Positions 15,506 to 23,695 of a stretch of DNA of 29,090 bases are shown piece after piece (position 1 is the stretch's first letter; every line of letters starts with the position of its first letter). This DNA is from Deltaproteobacteria bacterium UBA1386 (GTDB lineage Bacteria; Desulfobacterota; Syntrophorhabdia; Syntrophorhabdales; Syntrophorhabdaceae). The stretch is taken from NCBI GenBank assembly GCA_002305765.1, contig DBQU01000116.1, positions 1-29,090 of the forward strand. Reading direction: 5' to 3'. The notes beneath the pieces were generated by a model that was not told where the DNA came from, made no database searches, and worked only from the letters and a program-made list of their open reading frames with translations. The position numbers and the translations under genes were made by a program.

Positions 15506-16681
15506 TCAGCCGGCGCCGCGGTTGCCGGATCTGTTGCGGAGATAATGGGGAAGGGCCGCGAACGTGAATATGCCCGCCGACAGGAGGATCGGGAAGAAGC
15601 AGCACGCGTAGATCCTGCCAAGAGGGATCCTCTCCGCAAGAAAGCCGATAAGAAGGACACCGACTCCCGCTCCAAGATCGTAAGAAACGAGATACGTGGA
15701 ATTTGCCGCGCCCCTTTCATCGACGTCCGCGAGATCGTTGACCGCTGCCTGGCACGTCGGCATCAGTATCCCGAAACCGAAGCCGCTCACCATGCCGGCG
15801 CCCAGGAACTGGAGCGGGGTTGCAGCCAGGCCGAGCCACGGCAGCCCGGCCGCGGTCAATGTGAGGCCGGCAACGACGAGATGATGAAAATACCCCCTGT
15901 CGAAGAGTCTGCCAAGGAAGAGCCTGGAAAAGAAGATGGACGCGGAGAAGCACAGGAAAAAGGCGGTGACGTTCCTGAAACCCCTCTGTCCGGCGTAGAT
16001 CCCGACGAAGACAATTATTGCCCCGTAAGCGATCATGATGAAGAACATGGTCAGGGAAAGGGGAAGGGCCTTCCTGTGGAATAGGTTCCGTATGGAGAAT
16101 CTCGTTCTGGTGATCGCCCTGGGGGGCGTCCGCGCGAACAGGGCGATGATGACGGCCAGGAGGGAGACGGCCAGAAGTGAAAGGAACATGGCATTTGGGC
16201 CATAGCCACTGAGCACCTCGTTGCCGAACATAGGGCCGATGGTCATGCCCACGGGAATGCACAGGGCAAAGATGCCTATGCCTTCACCGAGACGTACTGG
16301 AGGCACGATATCGGCGACGACGGTGGCGTTCGCAGAGGAACAGGTCCCCCATATGGCGCCGTGGACAAGACGGAGAATGAGCATGGCCGCAACCCCCGTC
16401 ACCAATGGATAGAAGCCGTACGCGGCCGTCGAAACGATGAGGGAGATGATGAGGACACGGAACCGGGGATGGTTGTCGAGAATGAATCCCGCAAGGGGGC
16501 GGGCAATGATGGCGGTGATGGAAAAGGCGGCCATTATCATCCCGATGTTCCCCTGGCCCATCTTCAGGTGTTTCATCAGGTAGATGGGCAGAGTGGGCAT
16601 GAGCGCGTAGAACGCCCACGCCAGGAGCAATGTCGCCGATATCACGGCCGTGAACTGTTTCGACCAGAGTCTGTTCTGCAA
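15506..16681 (-). CDS. Major facilitator superfamily transporter
   Basis: A 391-residue, about 12-helix MFS protein, mostly hydrophobic throughout with a basic loop near the middle (RTRFSIRNLFHRK) separating two six-helix halves. The loop after TM2 has the family motif-A region in weakened form (ARPLAGFILDNHPRFR). The overall pattern resembles sugar/arabinose-efflux-type or drug-efflux MFS members, but the substrate is unknown. The start codon is TTG at 16681, supported by AAAGGA five bases upstream; no good ATG exists near the N-terminus. It lies on the same strand as the liv-ligase unit but is separated from it by 215 bp containing a repeat and a hairpin, so it may be independently transcribed. 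Confidence 0.85.
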   Translation of the reverse strand: MQNRLWSKQFTAVISATLLLAWAFYALMPTLPIYLMKHLKMGQGNIGMIMAAFSITAIIARPLAGFILDNHPRFRVLIISLIVSTAAYGFYPLVTGVAAMLILRLVHGAIWGTCSSANATVVADIVPPVRLGEGIGIFALCIPVGMTIGPMFGNEVLSGYGPNAMFLSLLAVSLLAVIIALFARTPPRAITRTRFSIRNLFHRKALPLSLTMFFIMIAYGAIIVFVGIYAGQRGFRNVTAFFLCFSASIFFSRLFLGRLFDRGYFHHLVVAGLTLTAAGLPWLGLAATPLQFLGAGMVSGFGFGILMPTCQAAVNDLADVDERGAANSTYLVSYDLGAGVGVLLIGFLAERIPLGRIYACCFFPILLSAGIFTFAALPHYLRNRSGNRGAG

Positions 16682-16790
16682 CGGGTATCCTTTAGTGAGC
16701 TGCTGGAGGGATGAGCCTTCCTTGCGCTTTCAGTGATGCAGGAACCTATCACAAAACTTCCGGGAATACAAAAAAAGAATGAAACAGGTC

Positions 16791-16818
16791 ATGGGTGATG
16801 GGTGAGAGGTGATGGGAA
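16791..16818 (-). repeat. 7-bp tandem repeat array after the DUF6125-like gene
   Basis: On the plus strand the 7-bp units atgggtg, atgggtg, agaggtg and atgggaa run in tandem. Read in the direction of the liv-ligase unit this is a CACCCAT-type array about 80 nt after the final stop codon. The sequence is unrelated to the 9-bp family. Confidence 0.75.
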
Positions 16819-16843
16819 AGAGATCGGGGTGCTGATGATGAGG

Positions 16844-16882
16844 GCCCGGTCCCGTTCCGGAGGGGCAGGAAGGGGGCCGGGC
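16844..16882 (-). terminator. GC-rich stem-loop after the liv-ligase unit
   Basis: GCCCGGTCCC (16844-16853) can pair with GGGGCCGGGC (16873-16882) with one mismatch, giving a strong stem and a loop of about 19 nt, 15 nt after the last stop codon of the unit. No T-tract follows on the minus strand, so it may protect the 3' end or slow polymerase rather than be an intrinsic terminator. Confidence 0.3.
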
Positions 16883-16896
16883 TTCAATCAGGGGGT

Positions 16897-17403
16897 CTAG
16901 ATGGTGAAGCGCCACTTGCAGAACATGTCCGCGGGGTGTGGGTCGGGGGGAGCGAAGAGACACTCTGTCCTTATCGCGGGATCGATCTCCTTCGCGAAGG
17001 CCTCGAAGAGCCTGCGGTGCATGTCTTTGCATTTGAATTCCCCGAGGCCGTGTTTCAGGCGGGCCTCCTGGGCGCTGCAGTGGGGGACGCTGATCGTAAC
17101 GGCGCCGTCTTCCGGGGATATATCGTATCCCACGAGCGCTGCCATGGGGAAAAAGGCGATAGCGCGGGCGAAACCGGCGAGCCCCTTCTCCTTTATGTCA
17201 AAACGTTTCACTATTTCCCGGGAGGCGAGGCGCGCTGCGTCCTCCCACACCTTTTCGACGACGCTTTCGGCGGAAGACTGGCCGAACGCGTCGGACACGT
17301 GAAGGAACCAGAACCCGTCGATCACCTTGTAGTGCCACAGTACAAGTTCGAGAAGGGCGTTCTTTTGCTCCTGATCCATGAGATCGAGACTGGGAATGGC
17401 CAT
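16897..17403 (-). CDS. DUF6125-like protein
   Basis: A 168-residue cytoplasmic protein. Its second half carries a pattern I associate with DUF6125 proteins: HCSAQEARLKHGLGEFKCK, then FAKEIDPAIRTEC, PPDPHPADMFCKWRF. Cysteines in HCSAQ, FKCKD, TECLF and MFCKW, together with a histidine, suggest a metal or cofactor site, but function is not known. The first half has an aromatic-rich helix (LVLWHYKVIDGFWFLHVSDAFG). The gene starts 10 bp after the acyl-CoA ligase stop with a perfect AAAGGAGG site, so it is the last gene of the transport/activation unit. That position suggests a role with the imported acid or its CoA ester. The family name is given from memory of the motif and should be confirmed by a profile search. 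Confidence 0.75.
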   Translation of the reverse strand: MAIPSLDLMDQEQKNALLELVLWHYKVIDGFWFLHVSDAFGQSSAESVVEKVWEDAARLASREIVKRFDIKEKGLAGFARAIAFFPMAALVGYDISPEDGAVTISVPHCSAQEARLKHGLGEFKCKDMHRRLFEAFAKEIDPAIRTECLFAPPDPHPADMFCKWRFTI

Positions 17404-17413
17404 AACGCCTCCT

Positions 17414-18925
17414 TTATTTCGCGTATTGTTCCCGAAGGACCTTCTTCTGTATCTTGCCGACTGGGTCCTTGGGAAGGGCGTCGACGAAATCCACGGTCTT
17501 CGGCAGTTTGTAGCGGGCCAGGTGCTTCGCGCAGAATTCGATGAGCTCCTTTTCTGTTACATGGGTGTCCTTCGCGAGGACGACGACGGCCTTGACCTGC
17601 TCGCCCCAGCGTTCGTCGGGTATCCCGATGGCCGCGCACTCGTGCACCGCGGGATGGAGATGGAGAGCGTCCTCGATCTCGTGGGGGGAGATGTTCTCGC
17701 CGCCGCTGATGATGAGGTCCTTCTTGCGGTCTATGACATATATGTATCCGTCTTCGTCGAACATGCCCATGTCGCCCGTATGGAGCCAGCCGCCCCTTAA
17801 GGTCTCCTCAGTTTCCTCGGGCCTTTTCCAGTAGCCCTTCATCACGTTGGGACCGCGGGCGATGATCTCACCCACCTCGCCGGGTTTCACGTCGTTGTCG
17901 TCCTTGTCGACGATCCTCACGTGGCAGCTGAAGAGTTCCTTGCCCACCGAGCCGAGGCGCTTTAAGCCCTCGTCCTCCAGGGAATAATCCTCCTTGGGGA
18001 GGTAGGCGACAAGGGGAGATGCCTCGGTGAGGCCGTACACCACGAATATGATGTCGGGTCCGAGCACCTCCACTGCCCGCTTGAGGATGGGTACGGGGGT
18101 TGTTTGTCCGCCGACGGAATAGCTCTTCAGTGTGCCGAGCGTGTAGCCGCCTTCCTTGTAGGCGTCGAGAATGTCGACGAGGCCCGTGTAGACGAGGGTG
18201 ATGTTGGTGATCTTCTCCTTTTCCACGAGCTTCCAGAATTCATGACCGTTGAAATTGGTCACCATCACGTTCGTTCCGCCCACGTAGAAGTGGCACAGCA
18301 CCATCGATGCCTCCATGGTGTGATAGCACGGTTGGACGTGAAGGCTCACATCGGATGGCCCGAGCTTGTAGGCGATGGTGTGGTTCACCACGGCCGACAG
18401 GAAGTTCTCGTGGCTGAGCATGACGCCCTTGGGCCCGCCCGTGGTGCCGCTCGTATAGAAGATGGCGAAAAGATCGTCGGGTTTGACGCTGCCCGCCGGT
18501 TCCGCGGGCGAGCCCGACCGTATCATCTCCTCGTAGGGTGCTCCGATGTCAACGATGTGGGGAACGGTGATCTCGTTTCTGATGGCTTCGACCTGGTCCT
18601 TGAAGGTGTCGCCCACGAAGAGGATGCCTATCTCCGCATCGTTGAGGACGAACTTCAATTCCGAGGGGACGAGCCGGAAGTTGACGGGGACCCAGACCAT
18701 GCCCGTCTTCGCCGCGGCGAAGCATATCTCGAACATCTCGACGTTGTTGCGGCTGAGCACGGCGACCTTGTCGCCCGCGGCAAGCCCCAGTTTTATGAGT
18801 GAATCTGCGAGGCAGTTCACCCGTCTGTTGAATTCCCGGTACGTGAGCCTGTTTTCTTCGGAGACCAGAGCCGTCTTGTCGGGATACCGGCGCGCGCATT
18901 GAGTGGGTAGATCGCCTATAAGCAT
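17414..18925 (-). CDS. AMP-forming acyl-CoA synthetase (acid-CoA ligase)
   Basis: A complete 503-residue ANL-superfamily enzyme that activates a carboxylic acid with ATP to an acyl-adenylate and then forms the CoA thioester. The ATP P-loop YTSGTTGGPKGV is at residues 157-168, the adenine-binding YGLTEASP follows the middle, HTGDMGMFDEDGYIYVIDRKKDLIISGG marks the hinge and adenylate-binding region, and the catalytic lysine is Lys491 in DPVGKIQKK. The length fits medium-chain, aromatic or short-chain acid ligases rather than acetyl-CoA synthetase. The start is supported by GGGAGGTAA. It lies 33 bp after livF and 10 bp before the DUF6125-like gene, so it probably traps the transporter's substrate as a CoA ester. 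The exact acid is unknown; an aromatic or branched acid is a guess from context. Confidence 0.92.
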   Translation of the reverse strand: MLIGDLPTQCARRYPDKTALVSEENRLTYREFNRRVNCLADSLIKLGLAAGDKVAVLSRNNVEMFEICFAAAKTGMVWVPVNFRLVPSELKFVLNDAEIGILFVGDTFKDQVEAIRNEITVPHIVDIGAPYEEMIRSGSPAEPAGSVKPDDLFAIFYTSGTTGGPKGVMLSHENFLSAVVNHTIAYKLGPSDVSLHVQPCYHTMEASMVLCHFYVGGTNVMVTNFNGHEFWKLVEKEKITNITLVYTGLVDILDAYKEGGYTLGTLKSYSVGGQTTPVPILKRAVEVLGPDIIFVVYGLTEASPLVAYLPKEDYSLEDEGLKRLGSVGKELFSCHVRIVDKDDNDVKPGEVGEIIARGPNVMKGYWKRPEETEETLRGGWLHTGDMGMFDEDGYIYVIDRKKDLIISGGENISPHEIEDALHLHPAVHECAAIGIPDERWGEQVKAVVVLAKDTHVTEKELIEFCAKHLARYKLPKTVDFVDALPKDPVGKIQKKVLREQYAK

Positions 18926-18958
18926 GAGTTGATTACCTCCCGTGAAATTTGCTGTGTC

Positions 18959-19669
18959 TTACATGCCCAGATAACATCTCTTTACTTCCTCGTTCTCCAA
19001 AAGATCCTTTGCTTCTCCCTGCAGCACGATCCTGCCCGTCTCTAGCACGTAGGCGCGGTCCGATATGTGAAGGGCGGCGTTCACATTCTGTTCGACGAGG
19101 AGGATGGAGATGCCCCGGCTGCGAAGCTCTCCGATGGTGCTCAGTATGGCCTCCACGACGAGCGGAGCCAGCCCCAGGGAAGGTTCGTCGAGCAGCAGGA
19201 GCTTCGGCTGGGACATGAGCCCCCTGCCAATGGCAAGCATCTGCTGCTCTCCGCCGCTCATCGTTCCCGCCTTCTGGGCGAGGCGTTCCTTGAGCTTTGG
19301 GAAGAGGCCGAAGACGGATTCGAGAAGGTCGTCGAGGCGCTCTTTCTTTGCGGGGTTGACGTAGGCACCGAGGAAAAGGTTCTGTTTGACCGTAAGGGAG
19401 CCGAAGATCTGGCGTCCCTCGGGGACATGGCTGAGCCCCATCCTCACGAGCTGGTTGGGCTTGCGTCCGGTCACGTCCCGCCCGTCGAAGGTGAACGCGC
19501 CCGCCGTGGGTGGTATCACGCCGGACAGGACCTTGAGAAGGGTCGATTTCCCAGCCCCGTTGGCCCCCACGAGACAGACGATCTCACCCTTCTTCACCTC
19601 CAGGTCTATTGCCTTGAGGACCTGTATACGGGCATATCCGGCTGATAGTCTCTCGGCCTTGAGGATCAT
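18959..19669 (-). CDS. livF: ABC transporter ATP-binding protein LivF
   Basis: A 236-residue ATPase of the hydrophobic amino acid uptake (HAAT) class. It has Walker A GANGAGKST, signature MSGGEQQML, Walker B LLLLDEPSLGL, and the LivF-type ending EEVKRCYLGM. A GTG 15 bases upstream keeps the frame open, but I choose ATG 19669: it overlaps the livG stop as ATGA and has GGGGTGA five bases upstream. LivF and LivG would form the ATPase pair of the transporter. It is followed by the acyl-CoA ligase. Confidence 0.95.
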   Translation of the reverse strand: MILKAERLSAGYARIQVLKAIDLEVKKGEIVCLVGANGAGKSTLLKVLSGVIPPTAGAFTFDGRDVTGRKPNQLVRMGLSHVPEGRQIFGSLTVKQNLFLGAYVNPAKKERLDDLLESVFGLFPKLKERLAQKAGTMSGGEQQMLAIGRGLMSQPKLLLLDEPSLGLAPLVVEAILSTIGELRSRGISILLVEQNVNAALHISDRAYVLETGRIVLQGEAKDLLENEEVKRCYLGM

Positions 19670-20469
19670 TGCGTCACCCCGCACTCTTTGCTCTGCGCGC
19701 CCAGATACGCCTCAATGACGTCGGGGTTAGCACAGATGGCCGAGGGCGGCCCTTCCGCCAGTTTCCTTCCGAAATCGAGGACGATGATGTCGTCGGCGAT
19801 ATTCATGACCAGTTTCATGTTGTGTTCTACTATGAGGATGGTGATACCCTGTTGCTTGATGGTCATGAGGAGCCGCGTGAACTCCTCCACCTCGGCGTCG
19901 TTGAGCCCCGACGCGGGCTCATCGAGAAGGAGCATCCTGGGGCCAGTCATCAGCGCCCGGGCAAGTTCCAGGAGACGCTGGCTGCCGAAGGACAACTCCC
20001 CGGGGAGCGCGTGGGCCTCTTTTTCGATGCCGACGAGTTTCAGGAGGTCCATGGCCTTAGCTGTGGCCTCCCTTTCCTGCCTTTTTATCCTTCCTCTCAG
20101 GAAGACCGTCTCGAGGAGCGTCGGCCTCAAGTGCATGTGGGCCCCCAGAAGGACGTTGTCGAGAACGGTGGCGTTGTTGATCGTGAAGAGCCGGATGAGT
20201 TGGAACGTGCGGGACATCCCCAGCGAAGCGATCTGGTCGGTCCTTAACCCGACGACATCACGGCCTTCAAAAAGGACGGAGCCCTTTGTCGGGGGGTTGA
20301 GCCCGCTGACGGCATTGAGGAGGGTTGTCTTGCCGGCTCCGTTGGGGCCGATGAGCGCCTTGATGTCGCCCGATCTGACGCTGAAGCTCACGTCGTCGAG
20401 GGCCCTGACCCCGTCGAAGGTCTTGGTCACGCCGCTGATAGTCAGTATGTGTCCGTTCTTTTCCATCAT
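19666..20469 (-). CDS. livG: ABC transporter ATP-binding protein LivG
   Basis: A 267-residue HAAT ATPase with Walker A GPNGAGKTT, Walker B MLLLDEPASGL and the LivG-specific SRTFQLIRLF segment after the Q-loop region. The signature motif reads LSFGSQRLLE, a LivG-like variation of LSGGQ. The start ATG (20469) overlaps the livM stop as ATGA, and its own stop overlaps the livF start the same way, so livM-livG-livF are translationally coupled. Confidence 0.95.
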   Translation of the reverse strand: MMEKNGHILTISGVTKTFDGVRALDDVSFSVRSGDIKALIGPNGAGKTTLLNAVSGLNPPTKGSVLFEGRDVVGLRTDQIASLGMSRTFQLIRLFTINNATVLDNVLLGAHMHLRPTLLETVFLRGRIKRQEREATAKAMDLLKLVGIEKEAHALPGELSFGSQRLLELARALMTGPRMLLLDEPASGLNDAEVEEFTRLLMTIKQQGITILIVEHNMKLVMNIADDIIVLDFGRKLAEGPPSAICANPDVIEAYLGAQSKECGVTQ

Positions 20470-21422
20470 TTGCCCATCCGTGGAACGATCTTGTTCCTGA
20501 GGGCCGTGAATATTCCAAAGAGGCCCCTGGGGAAGAACACGAGCACCACGATAAGGATGATCCCGTTGATGAGGAGCTCGTAATCCTGGAATTGATAGGT
20601 GATCTCGGGCAGCAGCTTGAGGAAGAGGGCCCCCAGGGCGGGGCCGAATATCGTCCCGATGCCTCCGAGAAAGAGCATGACAAGGAGATTTATCGAGGTC
20701 AGTATGCCGAAGTCGTCGGGGGCGATGAAGCCCATGTAGTGGGCGAAGAGGGACCCGGCTATCGATGCGTAGACGGCGGCGAGCATGTAGGCGCGGGTCT
20801 TGTACTTCGCGCAGTCCACACCGAAGGAGCGCGCGGCCTGCTCATCGGAATGGATGGCGATGAGCGCCCGCCCGAAGGGGGACCGGACCACGGCGATGCT
20901 GCTCGCGATGACGAGGACCACGACGGTCCAGACAAAGTAGTAATAATGAAGATGGTTGAGGAGCGAGAAGCCGAAGATGGTGAAGGGAGGTATGTCGCGA
21001 AGGCCCGACGCGCCACCCGTCAACCCTTCAAAACCGATGATGAGGGTGACCACGATCTCGTTGAAGGCAAGGGTGGCCATCGCGAGATAGTATTCCTTCA
21101 GTGCGAGCACCGGGCGGCCCGTGAGGAACGCGAGCGTCGCGCTGAAGACGACGCCGACGCCCATCGCGGCCGCGGGCGAGAAACCGTATTTCGCGGTAAG
21201 GATCCCCGAGGTGTAGGCGCCCACGGCGAAGAAGGCCGCGTGGCCCACCGATATCTGCCCCGTGTAGCCCATGAGCAGGTCCAGGCCGACGGCGAGGATG
21301 ATATAGATCCCCGCGAAGATGAGGAGTCCGCTCCTGTAAGGCGACGGTTTTCCAATGACGGGATAGACGGCTATCGCAGCCAGCAGTATCAGCCACCAGT
21401 AACGTTTCAACGCGTTCATCAT
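20466..21422 (-). CDS. livM: ABC transporter permease LivM
   Basis: A 318-residue inner-membrane permease with about eight to ten hydrophobic helices and the HAAT landmarks ILAVGLDLLMGYTGQISVGHAAFFAVGAY and GRALIAIHSDEQAARSFGVD, the cytoplasmic loop that contacts the ATPase. Two consecutive ATGs occur; the second (21419) has better spacing from AGGAAGG. It starts 6 bp after livH and overlaps livG. With LivH it forms the membrane channel. Confidence 0.95.
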   Translation of the reverse strand: MMNALKRYWWLILLAAIAVYPVIGKPSPYRSGLLIFAGIYIILAVGLDLLMGYTGQISVGHAAFFAVGAYTSGILTAKYGFSPAAAMGVGVVFSATLAFLTGRPVLALKEYYLAMATLAFNEIVVTLIIGFEGLTGGASGLRDIPPFTIFGFSLLNHLHYYYFVWTVVVLVIASSIAVVRSPFGRALIAIHSDEQAARSFGVDCAKYKTRAYMLAAVYASIAGSLFAHYMGFIAPDDFGILTSINLLVMLFLGGIGTIFGPALGALFLKLLPEITYQFQDYELLINGIILIVVLVFFPRGLFGIFTALRNKIVPRMGK

Positions 21423-21428
21423 ACCTTC

Positions 21429-22295
21429 CTAGGACCTGCTGAAGAGGCCGTTGGGTCTGAACACCAGCACCGCCATGAGCAGGGCGAAGACGATGGTGTC
21501 GGAGAACTTTGACGATATGAGGCCTATCGTGTATGACTCCACAAGGCCGAGGAGCAATCCCGCTATGACGGACCCGACGATGCTCCCGAGGCCCCCTATG
21601 GACATGGCAATGAAGCCCTTGACCATGGGCATGATCCCGCTGGTGTACTGGGTGAACAGCATGGGGGCTACGGCCATTCCCGCCAGGGCGCCGATGCCGG
21701 AACCCCAGGCCCAGGCGACGAGGGTGGTCTTCTGGGTGTTGATTCCCATGAGGCTCGCGCCGTAGGGGTTCTCCGCGCAGGCGCGCATTGCTATGCCCGC
21801 GGGGGTCTTCTCGAAGAAGAACCATATGAGAAAAAGAACGACCGTCGTTATTCCGACGATCCAGAGTATCTGCAGCTGCAGGGCGGCGCCGAGTACCTGG
21901 ATGGGTTCTCCCCGGGAAAAAGGGGGGAGGACATGTGATTCCCTCCCCCATATGAGCAGCGCGAGACCCCTCAGCGCAAGGGAGATGGCAATGGTCATGA
22001 CGATGAGCGCGCCGACCGAGGTGTTCTTCATCGGCCGGATCAGGACCTGCTGGATGAGTGCTCCCAGGGCCATTGCTATGATGATCGAGAGGAAGAAGGC
22101 GAGAGGGACCGGGACCCCCTTCGAAACGAGGGTGGTCATGGTAAGCGCCCCGAAGACGAAGAACTCTCCCTGCGCGAAGCAGATGAGCTGGGACACCTTG
22201 TAGACGATGACCAGGCTCACCGCGATCAGCGCGTAGACACTGCCCACGGTTATACCGCTGAAGAGGAACTGGACGAGGTGGGATATGTCGCTCAC
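21429..22295 (-). CDS. livH: ABC transporter permease LivH
   Basis: A 288-residue inner-membrane permease of the HAAT class with repeated hydrophobic helices. The family landmarks include SGITVGSVYALIAVSLVIVYKV, the QGEFFVFGAL segment, and the coupling loop GIAMRACAENPYGASLMGIN. The start codon is GTG at 22295 with AAGGAGA six bases upstream. It lies 40 bp after the binding-protein gene. Confidence 0.95.
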   Translation of the reverse strand: MSDISHLVQFLFSGITVGSVYALIAVSLVIVYKVSQLICFAQGEFFVFGALTMTTLVSKGVPVPLAFFLSIIIAMALGALIQQVLIRPMKNTSVGALIVMTIAISLALRGLALLIWGRESHVLPPFSRGEPIQVLGAALQLQILWIVGITTVVLFLIWFFFEKTPAGIAMRACAENPYGASLMGINTQKTTLVAWAWGSGIGALAGMAVAPMLFTQYTSGIMPMVKGFIAMSIGGLGSIVGSVIAGLLLGLVESYTIGLISSKFSDTIVFALLMAVLVFRPNGLFSRS

Positions 22296-22335
22296 GTGGT
22301 TCTCCTTACCGGTCCCTGCCGGTTTCCTCTTTCAT

Positions 22336-23481
22336 TTACTTAGGCACTTCCCATTTCCCGGCCTTGACGGTAAGAAGGATCATGTCGTCCGGCCTGGTGC
22401 CGTGATGGTCTTTGGGGGTAAAGGTGTAGATGCCCTGCATCCCGACAAAGCCCTTGATGTTTTCGATGGCGTCGCGAAGCTTGACGGGATCGGTAGTACC
22501 GGAGGTGCGCAGCCCCTCGGCGATGAGGTCGATGGCGTCGGCCAGTTCGGCGGAGAAGTAGTTTGCCGGTTCCTTATACTTCGCGATATGTTTCTTGTTG
22601 AACTCAACGATGACCTTTTTGGTGGGGTCGCTATCGGGCAGCGCCTCGGGCTTCATGACCTTTCCCGACGGAACGAGCATCTGTGTGCGCACGTTGGAGA
22701 CGAGCTTCAGGAACCCCGGGTTCGCGTTTCCATGAGAGACGAGGAGGGGGACCTTGAAGCTGAGCTGGTCCATGTTCCTGCCTATGAGGGCCGCCGGTTC
22801 GCCGGTGACGAAGGCGAATATGGCCTGCGGGTTCATGTTGCGTATCTTTGCCAGCTGCGCGGTTACATCGGCGGCCTTTACGTCGAACTTCTCCTCACCC
22901 ACGATGGTGACCCCATACTCGGCCGCGTATTTCCGGGCGGCTGTTCCACCGATCTCGCCGAGAGGACCTATGGGCATGAGCAGCGCCAGCTTCTTGATGC
23001 CTTTCTTCTGGAACACCTTGTAGGCCGTGATGACGGCGAAGTCGGTCTTGTGGGATGTGTTGAAGAGATAGGGATCCTTGCTCGTGTCCACGGCGTAGCC
23101 GGAGTTGATAATGGTAGGTATCTTGTACCTGTTCGCCATGGATGCCACGGCGCCTGAGAGCGGAACGGAGGCCGTCCCCGCCATGGCTACCACCTGGTCC
23201 TTGGATATGAGCCTCTGGGCCACTTTCGATGCCTGCTCGGGAGAGGAATTATCGTCATAGGATATGAGGACCAGCTGCTGGCCGTTCACCCCGCCTGCCT
23301 GGTTGATCATCTCGACCTTGAGCTCCGCGGCTTTCTTCTTGTATTCCCCGAGCCAGGACAGGTATCCCGTCAGGGAAAAGATTCCGCCGATCTTGATGGG
23401 TTCTTTCGACCATGCGGGACCGGCAGCGACCAGGGCAACAAAGACCATGAGAACAAAAACGGAAAAAACGAATCTTTTCAT
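22336..23481 (-). CDS. LivK-like ABC transporter substrate-binding protein
   Basis: A 381-residue periplasmic binding protein of the Peripla_BP_6 fold. A Sec signal (MKRFVFSVFVLMVFVALVAA, cleavage near AWS/K) precedes the typical mature start PIKIGGIFSLTGYLSWLG, then MINQAGGVNGQQLVLISYDD and the YFSAELADAIDLIAEGL segment. GGGGG lies 5 bases upstream of the start. This family binds branched-chain amino acids, but also aromatic and other carboxylic acids; association with an acyl-CoA ligase favours a carboxylic acid here, though this is inference. As first gene after the sigma-54 promoter it is the promoter-proximal member of the unit. Confidence 0.93.
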   Translation of the reverse strand: MKRFVFSVFVLMVFVALVAAGPAWSKEPIKIGGIFSLTGYLSWLGEYKKKAAELKVEMINQAGGVNGQQLVLISYDDNSSPEQASKVAQRLISKDQVVAMAGTASVPLSGAVASMANRYKIPTIINSGYAVDTSKDPYLFNTSHKTDFAVITAYKVFQKKGIKKLALLMPIGPLGEIGGTAARKYAAEYGVTIVGEEKFDVKAADVTAQLAKIRNMNPQAIFAFVTGEPAALIGRNMDQLSFKVPLLVSHGNANPGFLKLVSNVRTQMLVPSGKVMKPEALPDSDPTKKVIVEFNKKHIAKYKEPANYFSAELADAIDLIAEGLRTSGTTDPVKLRDAIENIKGFVGMQGIYTFTPKDHHGTRPDDMILLTVKAGKWEVPK

Positions 23482-23521
23482 TCCGTACCCCCTTGAAGTG
23501 TTGGTTTACGAAATGACAAAT

Positions 23522-23537
23522 TGCAAGTCGGGTGCCA
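23522..23537 (-). promoter_or_regulatory. Sigma-54 (-24/-12) promoter of the liv-ligase unit
   Basis: On the minus strand TGGCACCCGACTTGCA matches the sigma-54 consensus TGGCAC-N5-TTGCW completely, with the GG and GC dinucleotides at the required spacing. Counting 12 bp from the GC places the transcription start near 23511, leaving about 30 nt of leader before the ATG at 23481. The gene directly upstream encodes a sigma-54 activator. Confidence 0.85.
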
Positions 23538-23610
23538 GCACTGAAAACCTCGTTATTTCGGTCTCATAGGGATTTGGAGATGTCCCGCAAACGCGCGGAC
23601 CCCTGGGGAC

Positions 23611-23626
23611 ATGTCATTTTTGACAT
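23611..23626. promoter_or_regulatory. Palindromic upstream activator site (proximal)
   Basis: ATGTCATTTTTGACAT has perfect 6-bp inverted arms and a 4-bp spacer. Its centre lies about 107 bp upstream of the predicted sigma-54 transcription start, where bacterial enhancer-binding proteins usually bind. Confidence 0.65.
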
Positions 23627-23681
23627 GGCAATCCAGGGGACAGGGTCCGTTTCGCTCAATGATCTTGGGCTTGTGAGGACG

Positions 23682-23695
23682 TGTCAGGAATGACT
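23682..23695. promoter_or_regulatory. Palindromic upstream activator site (distal), overlapping the activator gene end
   Basis: TGTCAGGAATGACT repeats the TGTCA-N4-TGACA arrangement with one arm mismatch. Its centre is exactly 70 bp from that of the proximal site, and it covers the stop codon and last codons of the activator gene. Confidence 0.5.

Noticed and set aside
16769..16784. Intrinsic terminator from the A-rich run (T-run on the minus strand)
   Set aside because: No stable hairpin lies immediately before the T-run on the minus strand; the nearby strong stem at 16844-16882 is about 60 bp away.
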